Below, piece after piece: positions 53,786-61,555 of a stretch of 64,000 nt of DNA. The stretch spans positions 186,001-250,000 of the forward strand of contig NZ_LS483250.1 in NCBI RefSeq assembly GCF_900465055.1, read 5' to 3'. Below the pieces are notes generated by a model. The model ran no database searches. It was given only the letters and a program-made list of their open reading frames with translations, and was not told the DNA's origin. Within the stretch, counting starts at the first letter, position 1. Every line of letters starts with the position of its first letter. A program made the translations under genes and the position numbers. The stretch comes from Moritella yayanosii (GTDB lineage Bacteria > Pseudomonadota > Gammaproteobacteria > Enterobacterales > Moritellaceae).

Positions 53786-54466
53786 TCAGAGTCATTTAAT
53801 CCTTTTCTGGCAACACTTACTCAGCGGGCAATGCTGACACTGAGGTATTTTAGTGCAGTAGCGTTTGGCGTGTTCAACTAGCAAAGCATGATATTGTTGA
53901 TAGGTGGTGATGTTGCGTGGGATGTTCTGCTCTAGCAGCAATCGGAGTTGGTCATAACCCGTTGGCAGTTCGAAGCCGATGCGGTGCAGGATGCGACGGG
54001 TATAATTGTCGATAATGAAAAAAGGTTTATCCAGCGCATAAACTAAAATACTGTCTGCCGTTTCCGGGCCGATCCCATTAACGGCGAGCAGTTCATTACG
54101 TAAGGTTGCCCCCTCGATGCGACGGGCTAGCGTATCGACAGGCATCGCCAGTATTTGTTGCGGTGTTAACTTCCCGGTTAAAATCGCCAGTGCCTTTTCT
54201 ACGTTTTTCCAGTTGGTATTCTGGGTCAATATCGCGCCCACCATCATTTCATATTCAGTGTCTGCGGGCCACCAGGCCAGGTGCCCATAGTGCTGTTGCA
54301 GCGGAGTGAAGATATCGTTGAACGTTGTTGTAACGGCTGCTTTCAAATTATTGTGTATCGTGTTGTGAGTGGTTGTTTTAAGCATAGTCGGTAAGACAGT
54401 TTTGTTTTATTTGAGGGCGGTGAGCATTATACTGCGGTGCTACCCTGACTGGGAACATGACATGAA
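53785..54466 (+). repeat. Direct repeat arm B, copy 1 (glycosylase gene)
   Basis: This block corresponds to 58923-59714. Identity runs from the immunity-gene stop through the glycosylase gene and about 80 nt of its upstream side, ending in CATGAA. Copy 1 lacks 111 nt present in copy 2. Confidence 0.88.
53792..54385 (-). pseudogene. HhH-GPD DNA glycosylase copy 1, internally deleted
   Basis: The reading frame is open for 197 codons, but compared with the copy at 58930 it lacks 33 residues between DTLA and RIEGATLR, including the conserved GYYNQKAIKLKAL helix that packs against DNA, plus four residues near LAGHLTGK. The remaining HhH motif and cysteine cluster are intact. The deletion probably destroys activity, so I call it a pseudogene, though a stable protein could still be made. 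Confidence 0.65.
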
Positions 54467-54499
54467 TAGATAGTGATTGTTAAGTGTTTAAATTATTGT

Positions 54500-54531
54500 A
54501 ACCAGCAGCCTCACGTATGAGGCTGCTGGTT
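54500..54531 (-). terminator. Terminator of the HEPN/MNT operon
   Basis: AACCAGCAGCCTCA-CGTA-TGAGGCTGCTGGTT forms a perfect 14-bp stem just after the MNT stop on the minus strand. The trailing sequence is ACAATAATTT, so the T-run is modest, but the stem is strong. Confidence 0.75.
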
Positions 54532-54542
54532 ACCTTGTATGC

Positions 54543-54839
54543 TTAAAGAAGGATACCTTCAGCTTTTGCTATTTCATGAATTGGCTGCATTTCCCTTTCA
54601 CGATCATGGTAAACCAGATCTATTTTTTGATAACCGAGTGCATCTTGTAACGCTATTTTGAGGTAAATACGAGATTCTAACGGCTTATTGATAGGATCAC
54701 TTTCAATATAAAGATCGATATCACCACCAGATTTAGAGTCGTCACAACGTGAACCAAACAGCCAAACTTTAGCGTCGGAGGCAATGTATTGATGAACATT
54801 TGTAACGATAATATCTCGTTCTTGACTAGATAAGCGCAT
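54543..54839 (-). CDS. mntA: MNT nucleotidyltransferase antitoxin
   Basis: A 98-residue minimal nucleotidyltransferase with the diagnostic motif GSRCDDSKSGGDIDL (GS, then DxD) at residues 31-45. In MntA/HepT pairs it AMPylates the HEPN toxin and neutralises it. I chose the ATG at 54839, which has GGAGA upstream and lies inside the end of the HEPN gene. The order toxin then antitoxin, with overlap, is usual for this pair. Confidence 0.87.
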   Translation of the reverse strand: MRLSSQERDIIVTNVHQYIASDAKVWLFGSRCDDSKSGGDIDLYIESDPINKPLESRIYLKIALQDALGYQKIDLVYHDREREMQPIHEIAKAEGILL

Positions 54840-55332
54840 CAATATCTCCCTCTAATTCAATATCAATTGTTTGTAAGTATCGTTTAAGGTTAGACAGAAT
54901 AAGCAGTAACTGGTCTGCGTGCTGCCAAGCTAAATTAAGTACTTCAGAGCGTTCATGTTCTGATTCAGGATAGTCATGTGAGAATGCATTTCTGACTTCT
55001 CTTAATAACTTCCACTGTTGAGGGGAAGATAGAACAGAACGCTTCTCCATCATATTTAAGACATCAACCATACTAATCGGTGTTTCATCTTCTAACTTCA
55101 ATAGATTACGAAATAATTTGTGTCCGATACAATCCTGTAAATCAGCAAATCGAACTCTAAAAGCATCGATTTTATCTTGTAGATCTTCATCGGCACTCGC
55201 TAATTTTTCCGATGAAATAGGGAAGTCGTTAGATAAACGCTGTAGTGATGAATGTAATCGCTTCGCGGTTCTTAAGGCTTCGGACCAATTCTTCTGATAT
55301 AAAACAACATATTTTGAATTTGCGTAACTCAT
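54826..55332 (-). CDS. hepT: HEPN-domain ribonuclease toxin (HepT-like)
   Basis: A 168-residue HEPN protein. The catalytic RX4HXY motif is RNAFSHDY at residues 114-121, which is also the site AMPylated by MntA. HEPN toxins cleave RNA and can act in phage defence. It overlaps the MNT gene by 14 nt and forms a separate minus-strand unit between the two duplicated arm pairs. A 22-bp piece of this gene reappears at 59712. Confidence 0.87.
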   Translation of the reverse strand: MSYANSKYVVLYQKNWSEALRTAKRLHSSLQRLSNDFPISSEKLASADEDLQDKIDAFRVRFADLQDCIGHKLFRNLLKLEDETPISMVDVLNMMEKRSVLSSPQQWKLLREVRNAFSHDYPESEHERSEVLNLAWQHADQLLLILSNLKRYLQTIDIELEGDIDALI

Positions 55333-55512
55333 TTTTTTCTCGATTTGGTTGCAAGCTTATGCATTGTTCTTAGTTTACGTGATTGGAAGTAAACCCGCAA
55401 TTTGATTAAATTATATCTCTTTTTAAACTCGACAGTGGAGCTGATTTGATTTTATTCGCTCGGCATATACCGTAGAGTAGTGATATCAAACATCAAGGAG
55501 AGCGAGAACCCA

Positions 55513-56022
55513 TGGACGGCATTCACGGAAAAGTCATTATAGTCACTGGCGCATCTGAAGGGATTGGTCGCGGCAACCTTGGAACAGGTTGGTGGTCTCG
55601 ATATTTTGGTGAATAATGCTGGGATCACCATGTGGGGGCGGTTCGATGAAATGCAGGACTTAGCCATTTACGAACGTATGATGCAAGTGAACTACCTTGG
55701 CGCTGTTTATCTGACCCATGCTGCCCTGCCGGCACTAAAAGCGAGTAAAGGCAGTATTGCAACCGTTGCCTCGCTAGCCGGATTGACAGGCGTTCCTTAT
55801 CTACCGGTTATGCGGCATCGAAACATGCTGTTATTGGTTTCTTTGATTCATTACGCATTGAATTAAAAGATGATGGCATTGATATAACGGTGATCTGTCC
55901 TGATTTTGTGGTAACAGAAACACATAAACGCGCCATTGGCACAGATGGTAAGCCTTTAGGCGCAACGCCTATGCAGGAAAGCAAGCTGATGACTGCAGAG
56001 CAATGTGCACAATTATGCCTGT
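55513..56022 (+). pseudogene. Decayed short-chain dehydrogenase
   Basis: The start encodes MDGIHGKVIIVTGASEGIGR, an SDR nucleotide-binding motif. An internal deletion then joins to GGLDILVNNAGITMWG and the SDR middle, and a frameshift near 55800 follows before the sequence resumes with HAVIGFFDSLRIELKDDGIDITVICP. The gene is cut off by the start of repeat arm A at 56023, leaving a chimeric frame of SDR plus kinase tail. A Rossmann-fold reductase of unknown substrate was lost here. Confidence 0.8.
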
Positions 56023-57062
56023 ATGCAAGTATTACTGGACGTTGGCTTCGTGTTGATGCTAACGCGACGATTGCTGACATAGTCAAAACAATATGCAATG
56101 AACTGCAAGAATTTGAACAAGGATAGTCAAAATGAAAACAGAATTAACGTTTGCGGTACTGGTTGATGCTGAAAACGCTTCACACAACGATTACTTAGCG
56201 ATGTTAGAGGAAGTTGAAAAACACGGTACTGTCGCGATTAAATGGGTGTACGCAGATTGGACCGACCCACATCAAAAAGCATGGAAAGATATTTTACACG
56301 AAACGGCATCAAGCCCTAAGCAGCAGTTTCACTATGGTAAAGATGCTGCGGATCATGCGTTGATGATGGATGCCATTGAAGTCACCAATAATAACTCACG
56401 TGTTAATGCTGTTTGTATCGTGTCGAGCGATGGCGGCTTTTATAGTGTCGCACAGCGTATTAGAGAATATGGCATACACGTCATGGCCATCGGTAAGAAA
56501 AACACCCCTGAGCGCTTTAGAAAAGCATGTCACAACTTTGTATTCATCAATAACTTATTTGAAGTCACTCAAAATAATCATGATGATTTAGAGACGATAT
56601 TATTGAATGCCTATGATCGCTGTGTAGAACGAGATGATCCTGTTTATCTTGGTGATATGGGCAGTATGATTAAGCAAATTGATTCTTCTTTTGATCCGCG
56701 AACTGAGGGCTTTCAGAGCTTAAAGAAACTGATTAAAAGTAAAAATTCGCTCTTTGATATTGTGCAAGAAACCAGTGACCGCTGTTTTATTGCATTAAAA
56801 TCTAAAAGTACGGCTGGGGACTTGCCTACATTCAGCGGTAAAGTACGTAAATGGGATCCTAAGAAAAGATTTGGCTTCATTAAATCGAAGGATGGAGACT
56901 ATTATTTCAATGCCCAAGAATTACAAAGTAGCGTGCGTGATATCAGGGAGGGTATTACGGTTATATTTAATGCTGTAAATGTATCTGAAGTGAGAGTTCA
57001 AAAAGACAGTGCAAGCCCGTCTGCGTTTAATGTCGTTATTGCTTAATATGATTGATGTCCTA
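56023..57062 (+). repeat. Direct repeat arm A, copy 2
   Basis: This is the second copy of the 51436-52475 block at offset 4587. Its left end cuts into the SDR pseudogene and brings only the last 100 nt of the kinase gene. Its right end lies 16 nt after the NYN stop. Confidence 0.9.
56132..57046 (+). CDS. NYN-LOTUS-cold-shock-domain protein, copy 2
   Basis: A 304-residue copy of the NYN protein at 51545. Residues 1-137 and the C-terminal 60 are identical, while the LOTUS and early cold-shock part differs at many positions, for example residues 140-240. All NYN acidic residues are kept and the frame is intact, so both copies could be functional. Upstream it retains the same AAGGA ribosome binding site, but no viperin or full kinase gene. 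Its promoter is not evident. Confidence 0.82.
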   Translation: MKTELTFAVLVDAENASHNDYLAMLEEVEKHGTVAIKWVYADWTDPHQKAWKDILHETASSPKQQFHYGKDAADHALMMDAIEVTNNNSRVNAVCIVSSDGGFYSVAQRIREYGIHVMAIGKKNTPERFRKACHNFVFINNLFEVTQNNHDDLETILLNAYDRCVERDDPVYLGDMGSMIKQIDSSFDPRTEGFQSLKKLIKSKNSLFDIVQETSDRCFIALKSKSTAGDLPTFSGKVRKWDPKKRFGFIKSKDGDYYFNAQELQSSVRDIREGITVIFNAVNVSEVRVQKDSASPSAFNVVIA

Positions 57063-57143
57063 AATGTGGCCTGATTATCTGCATGCCACCTAATTTAATG
57101 GCGAATTGCTTGGGTTGTGGTTATGTGTTAACGGATGATTAAC
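57057..57143 (+). other. Possible zinc-ribbon gene fragment
   Basis: Right at the end of arm A copy 2, one frame reads CPKCGLIICMPP, then CLGCGYVLTDD and a stop. Paired CxxC motifs like these end zinc-ribbon proteins, so this may be the tail of a gene disrupted by the arm. It is short and unsupported by context. The remaining 57144-57482 shows no gene. Confidence 0.25.
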
Positions 57144-57482
57144 CTCTAGCGTTCGATATCCACCTCAAGTTATTTGTAAAGTCGATCATATCAACTGCGA
57201 TTCTATATCGCCCCCATTTCCATTGAGCCGGACCCACCTGAGTCATAACCGCTATTGATGGGCATTAAACATAATTATTCATGGGTAACTAAATAACTAT
57301 CATTGCATTGAACAACCGGTTATATAAAGAGCTTATTAAAATTAGTACTTTAACCATGCTTGGATCAGGTGTTGATGTAATGTTTAAGTGATAAAATGCA
57401 GTACAAATCAATAGCGTACGGTTGATGTCGTCGTTTTCACCCCCGCATATTGATGGTTTTTCATATTTTAAAGGAATAATTT

Positions 57483-58553
57483 ATGGCCATGGAAATTTGT
57501 ATTAGCGCTAGAACGGGAATGATACTGCCTTGTATTGCGAACGACGAAAATAAAAGAGATCTTTTTCTTAAAGATAATGCGCATATTAATTCTGACATTT
57601 TATATAAAGGCACTGCGTATATTTCGCGTTCTGATTCAAGCTATGCGGCTCGCACACCGGTGTCACCACATTTGCAGCAGATGCTAAAGCAACTGCAATT
57701 ATTACCGCCTCAAAGCCGGAAAACGATTAGCGATTTAAATGCCGCTTATGGCAGTGATTTATTGCTTTCTTTGTCGTCGTTTTACAATAACGAGATATTA
57801 CCACTGCCGGCGCAAGGCGCTGCGTTTGCGCGTAATAAAGCGCTGCCAGTCATCGAAAAAGAAGCGATTGGTTTTACTGGTGCAGGGCTAACCGCTGTTA
57901 GTACTCGTTCAACTATTTTCGCCAAATTAATTACTGAATACCAACAAACTTTAGAAGCACTACGCGCAGCATACAAAAACAAATTACCCAAATTTCAGTT
58001 AATGAGATTAGAGGCGATTGCCAATGAGGCACACCAAACTCTTAATCAGCAATTTCAGTCTGAATTAAGACGATATATGCCAATGGGTAAAGGTAGTAAA
58101 GGTTCTATTTGGTCTAATGCGCAGCGTGGTATGGGACTAGCTAAAGGGGCAAGAACGGATGCACCGCTAAAACTCAATAATGCCAATGAAATAGCCAAGT
58201 TGGGTCGCTTTAGTCAACATGTTAAGTTTGCTGGGAATAGTCTGCTTTTTCTTGATGCTGGGCTTAGAGGGATTGATGTTTACTCAGATTATAATGAAGG
58301 AAAGGATTGGCAACGTAGTTTAGTGACACAAACTGCGGGGTTTGGTTTCGCTGGTGGCTTTGGAATCTATGCTGGGCAAGTTGCAACGGGTGTTGCGACT
58401 GTGTTTTTGGCTGCAACACCGTTTGGTTGGGTTATTGCTATTGGTATTGGCCTTGCGGTAGGCTACGAGGTAGCAAAAGCAGGTGATGAGTTTGGTCAGG
58501 ATTTTGCCGAATATGTGTACGATACAAGCTCCAGTTTCAGATGGTTTAATTAA
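57483..58553 (+). CDS. Glycine-rich membrane toxin candidate, second locus
   Basis: A 356-residue protein paralogous in its C-terminal half to the product at 42909: shared blocks are RFSQHVKF.G, then a Gly/Ala-rich region (GFGFAGGFGIYAGQVATGVA and TPFGWVIAIGIGLAVGYEVA) with zipper-like glycine spacing. The N-terminal 130 residues differ. A pore-forming or membrane-disrupting effector is likely; no secretion marker is present. Its ribosome binding site (AAAGGAATAATTT) resembles that of the other locus. It is followed by a small membrane protein gene, as there. Confidence 0.62.
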   Translation: MAMEICISARTGMILPCIANDENKRDLFLKDNAHINSDILYKGTAYISRSDSSYAARTPVSPHLQQMLKQLQLLPPQSRKTISDLNAAYGSDLLLSLSSFYNNEILPLPAQGAAFARNKALPVIEKEAIGFTGAGLTAVSTRSTIFAKLITEYQQTLEALRAAYKNKLPKFQLMRLEAIANEAHQTLNQQFQSELRRYMPMGKGSKGSIWSNAQRGMGLAKGARTDAPLKLNNANEIAKLGRFSQHVKFAGNSLLFLDAGLRGIDVYSDYNEGKDWQRSLVTQTAGFGFAGGFGIYAGQVATGVATVFLAATPFGWVIAIGIGLAVGYEVAKAGDEFGQDFAEYVYDTSSSFRWFN

Positions 58554-58559
58554 GGAATT

Positions 58560-58919
58560 ATGATGGACTTATACCATAAGCTACTTATCTTAGGTGGTAT
58601 TTCTTTTTTAATATTTGGCATTTCATGGATATGCTTTGCACGTATATCCATGAGTTATATAGAGCGTGAGATGAAAAAAGAGGGCAAAGAACCGCCACAA
58701 TGGGATGGGATGGGGGCTCGGGCTGTTAGTTATGCAATGGTCATCGCTTTACCGGCCGGTGTATTAAAAAATTATATATTAGTTGATGCAGAAGCAGCAA
58801 AGAGGCTGTCTAGACCGTTAGATAGGAAACTTGCAGTGTGGTATCTTATCGCTGGTTTTGTTGGTACTGTGATTATTTTGGTTGCGTCTTATGTTAAACC
58901 TGATGACCTGATACTGTGA
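58560..58919 (+). CDS. Small membrane protein, probable immunity protein
   Basis: A 119-residue protein with membrane segments at about residues 8-28 and 92-114. Its layout and scattered residues (ARISM, DAEAAKRLSRPLDRKLAVWYLI) parallel the membrane protein at 42517, which also follows a toxin-like gene. Immunity proteins to pore-forming effectors are commonly small inner-membrane proteins. It lies 6 nt after the toxin gene with AAGGA upstream. Its stop ends at the start of repeat arm B. Confidence 0.6.
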   Translation: MMDLYHKLLILGGISFLIFGISWICFARISMSYIEREMKKEGKEPPQWDGMGARAVSYAMVIALPAGVLKNYILVDAEAAKRLSRPLDRKLAVWYLIAGFVGTVIILVASYVKPDDLIL

Positions 58920-58922
58920 ATT

Positions 58923-59714
58923 GTCAGAGTCATTCAATATTTTTCTGGCAACAGCAATAAAGCGGGCAATGCTGACATTGAGGTATTTTAGTGCAGTAGC
59001 GTTTGGCGTGTTCAACCAGCAAAGCATGATATTGCTGATAGGTGGTGATGTTTCGTGGGATGTTCTGCTCTAGCAGCAATCGGAGTTTGTCATAACCAGT
59101 TGGCAGTTCGAAGCCGATGCGGTGCAGGATGCGGCGGGTATAATTGTCGATAATGAAAAAAGGTTTATCCAGCGCATAAACTAAAATACTGTCAGCCGTT
59201 TCCGGGCCAATCCCGTTAACGGCCAATAACTCAATACGTAAGGTTGCCCCTTCGATACAGCGAGCTTGGCTGATGTCAAAATCATACTTTTGATACCAGA
59301 GCGTCAGCGCTTTGAGTTTGATGGCTTTTTGGTTGTAGTAACCACTGGAACGGATAAGTTGGGCTAGCGTATCGAGGGGCATCGCCAGTATCTGCTGTGG
59401 TGCTATTTTTCCAGTTAAGTGCCCAGCTAAATTCGCCAGTGCTTTTTCCACGTTTTTCCAGTTGGTATTCTGGGTCAATATCGCGCCCACCATCATTTCA
59501 TATTCAGTGTCGGCGGGCCACCAGGGCAGGTGCCCATAATGCTGCTGCAGTTGAGTGAAGATGTCGTTGAACGTTGTTGGATCCGCTGCTTTCAAATTAT
59601 TGTGCATAGTGTTGTGAGTGGTTGTTTTAAGCATAGTCGGTAAGACAGTTTTGTTTTATTTGAGGGCTGTGAGCATATACTGCGGTGCTATCCTGACTGG
59701 GAACATGACATGAA
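58923..59714 (+). repeat. Direct repeat arm B, copy 2
   Basis: Full-length copy of the 53785-54466 block, about 110 nt longer because it keeps the glycosylase segment that copy 1 has lost. It is followed by a 22-bp stretch identical to part of the HEPN gene (55032-55053). Confidence 0.88.
58930..59634 (-). CDS. HhH-GPD DNA glycosylase (MagIII-like), full-length copy
   Basis: A 234-residue endonuclease III-superfamily protein. The HhH motif is VNGIGPETADSIL, where the lyase lysine of endonuclease III is replaced, and the catalytic Asp lies in FIIDNYTRR. The C-terminal CTKIPQCQHCPLYCC suggests a metal or Fe-S cluster. The lack of the lysine points to a monofunctional glycosylase such as the 3-methyladenine glycosylase MagIII. 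This is the intact partner of the truncated copy at 53792. Confidence 0.78.
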   Translation of the reverse strand: MLKTTTHNTMHNNLKAADPTTFNDIFTQLQQHYGHLPWWPADTEYEMMVGAILTQNTNWKNVEKALANLAGHLTGKIAPQQILAMPLDTLAQLIRSSGYYNQKAIKLKALTLWYQKYDFDISQARCIEGATLRIELLAVNGIGPETADSILVYALDKPFFIIDNYTRRILHRIGFELPTGYDKLRLLLEQNIPRNITTYQQYHALLVEHAKRYCTKIPQCQHCPLYCCCQKNIE

Positions 59715-59740
59715 CAGAACGCTTCTCCATCATCAGAAAA

Positions 59741-59771
59741 AATGCCCTTGGCTGAAGCAGCCAAGGGCATT
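59741..59771 (-). terminator. Terminator of the PLP decarboxylase gene
   Basis: AATGCCCTTGGCTG-AAG-CAGCCAAGGGCATT, a perfect 14-bp stem with a T-run on the minus strand, 20 nt after the decarboxylase stop. Confidence 0.92.
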
Positions 59772-59790
59772 AAGTTAACAGAATAACATG

Positions 59791-61506
59791 CTAACAGCCG
59801 ATTACGCGACGGATGTTAGCGATGAACGTATCGATCTGTTTTCGACCCGTTGCCGGATTCATGAATACCGCTTTCTCTCCTGGAATATACGTGTACTTAT
59901 CATACTCGTTATAGGCGGAACGGGAAATGAACTCAACCCAGTTGGTGTACAAGCCAACCTTGCCACACTGATTAAATATCTCGCGATGCCAGCTATTATT
60001 TCTGAGTAAACGCTCTGCATAATCAGGATTAGTCATGCACTGTTGCTCTATTTCAAATTCGGCATCTACGTCAGTAACCAATGCTGGATTATACAGTCTG
60101 AATCCTACGCTTGGTCCCTGGTTTTCTGGGGTGATCAAGCGTACGCAGCCAAGTTTTAACAATTCACTACGGAAGTAATTGGCGTTTTGTAAACAGTGCG
60201 ACAGTATTATCTGATAACCCTCTAAACCCATATACTTCAATGCTGAATAGGCACCAAACAGACCCGCCGCGCCTCGAGAACATTCAATCGTCGACTGAAG
60301 ATGAGTTTGCCCTTGCAGGTCATGCTCAAAATAAGAGAAATTTTCTGGATCATTTTCCAGCGCTTTCATGTCGTCTTTGTTTTTTATCATGATCAGGCTA
60401 GAAGTGTAAGGAACGTAGCCCCACTTTTGGAAATCGACCGTAAAGGAATCGGCATATTTCAGTTCTTTCACGCGTTCCATTGTCCGTTCAATACCGATTA
60501 ATGTTGCCTGATTAATCTCTAGTGGGTTATTGGCAAAATCGTAGCTATTAAAAAAGATCATTGACCAGCCGACAGCCGCATCCACATGAATATGCGGTTT
60601 AACGCTTACTTCATATTCTTCACATAATCGGTTGCGAAGATCGTACACTAGCTTGACCTGATCTACCGCAAAAGTATCGGTTGTGCCCATCGTTAGCATA
60701 ATTGTAGGCACTCGGCAGTTAACCGTAAAACAGGCGCGAAGCTGCTGTTCCATATCATCTAAATCGATATCGTGGCTATCTGTCACCTTGATTCGGAGTG
60801 TTTTATTGCGAATATCAACACCAAGTAGAGACAGATTGGTCATATTGGAATAATGTCCGCCTTGAGAATTTAAAATGCGGTAATCCTCAATCATGCCCAT
60901 ACCGGTAAACTTGGCATTTGGCAGTGATTTTCGCAAGCCAAGCAGGTAACCGTATAGATTACAAAAAGTACCGCCCTGGGTGAATAGGCCCGTTGCCTGA
61001 GTTACATCGTAATCTACTAGGCTGGCAATTTGACGTACCACATTTTTTTCCAGTTGATCAGCCATTCCAGAATACTCGCTGTAAACCAGGTTAGGGTTAG
61101 CTAGCGTGCCCATCATCGACCCGTAGATAGCCGGATCACAGGGCATAGTGACCACGTTTTCTACCGATGACGGGTTTTCCCAGTTTTTAGAGAGTGCTGC
61201 AGCAAATGCTAGCATGTCGTCACTCTTGCCATTTGGTTTTTTACGACCTGTTGGCATGGTTGAGTTTTCAAGTAATTCTTGCTGCAGTTCTGGTCCGTTT
61301 GGATAGGCGGATAAACGTTGATCCTGTGATAACTGCAGCGTTCGGAATTCGATCATTGACGCAAACCCGGGCTCTGCAAAAACCGGCCAGCGGGCTGGAT
61401 CGCGGGAAAAATAATCGGCAAATACTTCCTGATAAAGCTGCTGGAAGTGAGGTGATATTTGATTAACCACATCTTCATTTAGCAAATTTAAACACGTTTT
61501 TCTCAT
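59791..61506 (-). CDS. Group II PLP-dependent decarboxylase
   Basis: A 571-residue fold type I decarboxylase of the glutamate/aromatic amino-acid group. The PLP lysine is in DSFTVDFQKWGYVPYT, and the ring-stacking and Asp residues are in HIHVDAAVGWS. The N-terminal part has LANPNLVYSEYSG typical of the group. The substrate cannot be told; amino-acid decarboxylases of this group make GABA, beta-alanine, diamines or aromatic amines. I chose the ATG at 61506, where AAAGGA is 6 nt upstream; a TTG seven codons earlier is less likely. A strong terminator follows. Confidence 0.85.
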   Translation of the reverse strand: MRKTCLNLLNEDVVNQISPHFQQLYQEVFADYFSRDPARWPVFAEPGFASMIEFRTLQLSQDQRLSAYPNGPELQQELLENSTMPTGRKKPNGKSDDMLAFAAALSKNWENPSSVENVVTMPCDPAIYGSMMGTLANPNLVYSEYSGMADQLEKNVVRQIASLVDYDVTQATGLFTQGGTFCNLYGYLLGLRKSLPNAKFTGMGMIEDYRILNSQGGHYSNMTNLSLLGVDIRNKTLRIKVTDSHDIDLDDMEQQLRACFTVNCRVPTIMLTMGTTDTFAVDQVKLVYDLRNRLCEEYEVSVKPHIHVDAAVGWSMIFFNSYDFANNPLEINQATLIGIERTMERVKELKYADSFTVDFQKWGYVPYTSSLIMIKNKDDMKALENDPENFSYFEHDLQGQTHLQSTIECSRGAAGLFGAYSALKYMGLEGYQIILSHCLQNANYFRSELLKLGCVRLITPENQGPSVGFRLYNPALVTDVDAEFEIEQQCMTNPDYAERLLRNNSWHREIFNQCGKVGLYTNWVEFISRSAYNEYDKYTYIPGEKAVFMNPATGRKQIDTFIANIRRVIGC

Positions 61507-61555
61507 AATAAATCCTTTACAAGGCAAGTTGCTTGTCTATATAACGTTCAGCGTA

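Noticed and set aside
55808-56098. Minus-strand frame across the SDR/arm A junction
   Set aside because: It is the complement of the chimeric pseudogene and kinase tail, not an independent gene.
42300-59700. Type VI secretion structural genes or VgrG/PAAR carriers near the toxin/immunity pairs
   Set aside because: None of the open frames has VgrG, PAAR, Hcp or sheath features, so the delivery route stays open.
51400-59750. CRISPR array in the defence island
   Set aside because: The only repeats are two long gene-sized duplications; there are no short regularly spaced repeats and no cas genes.
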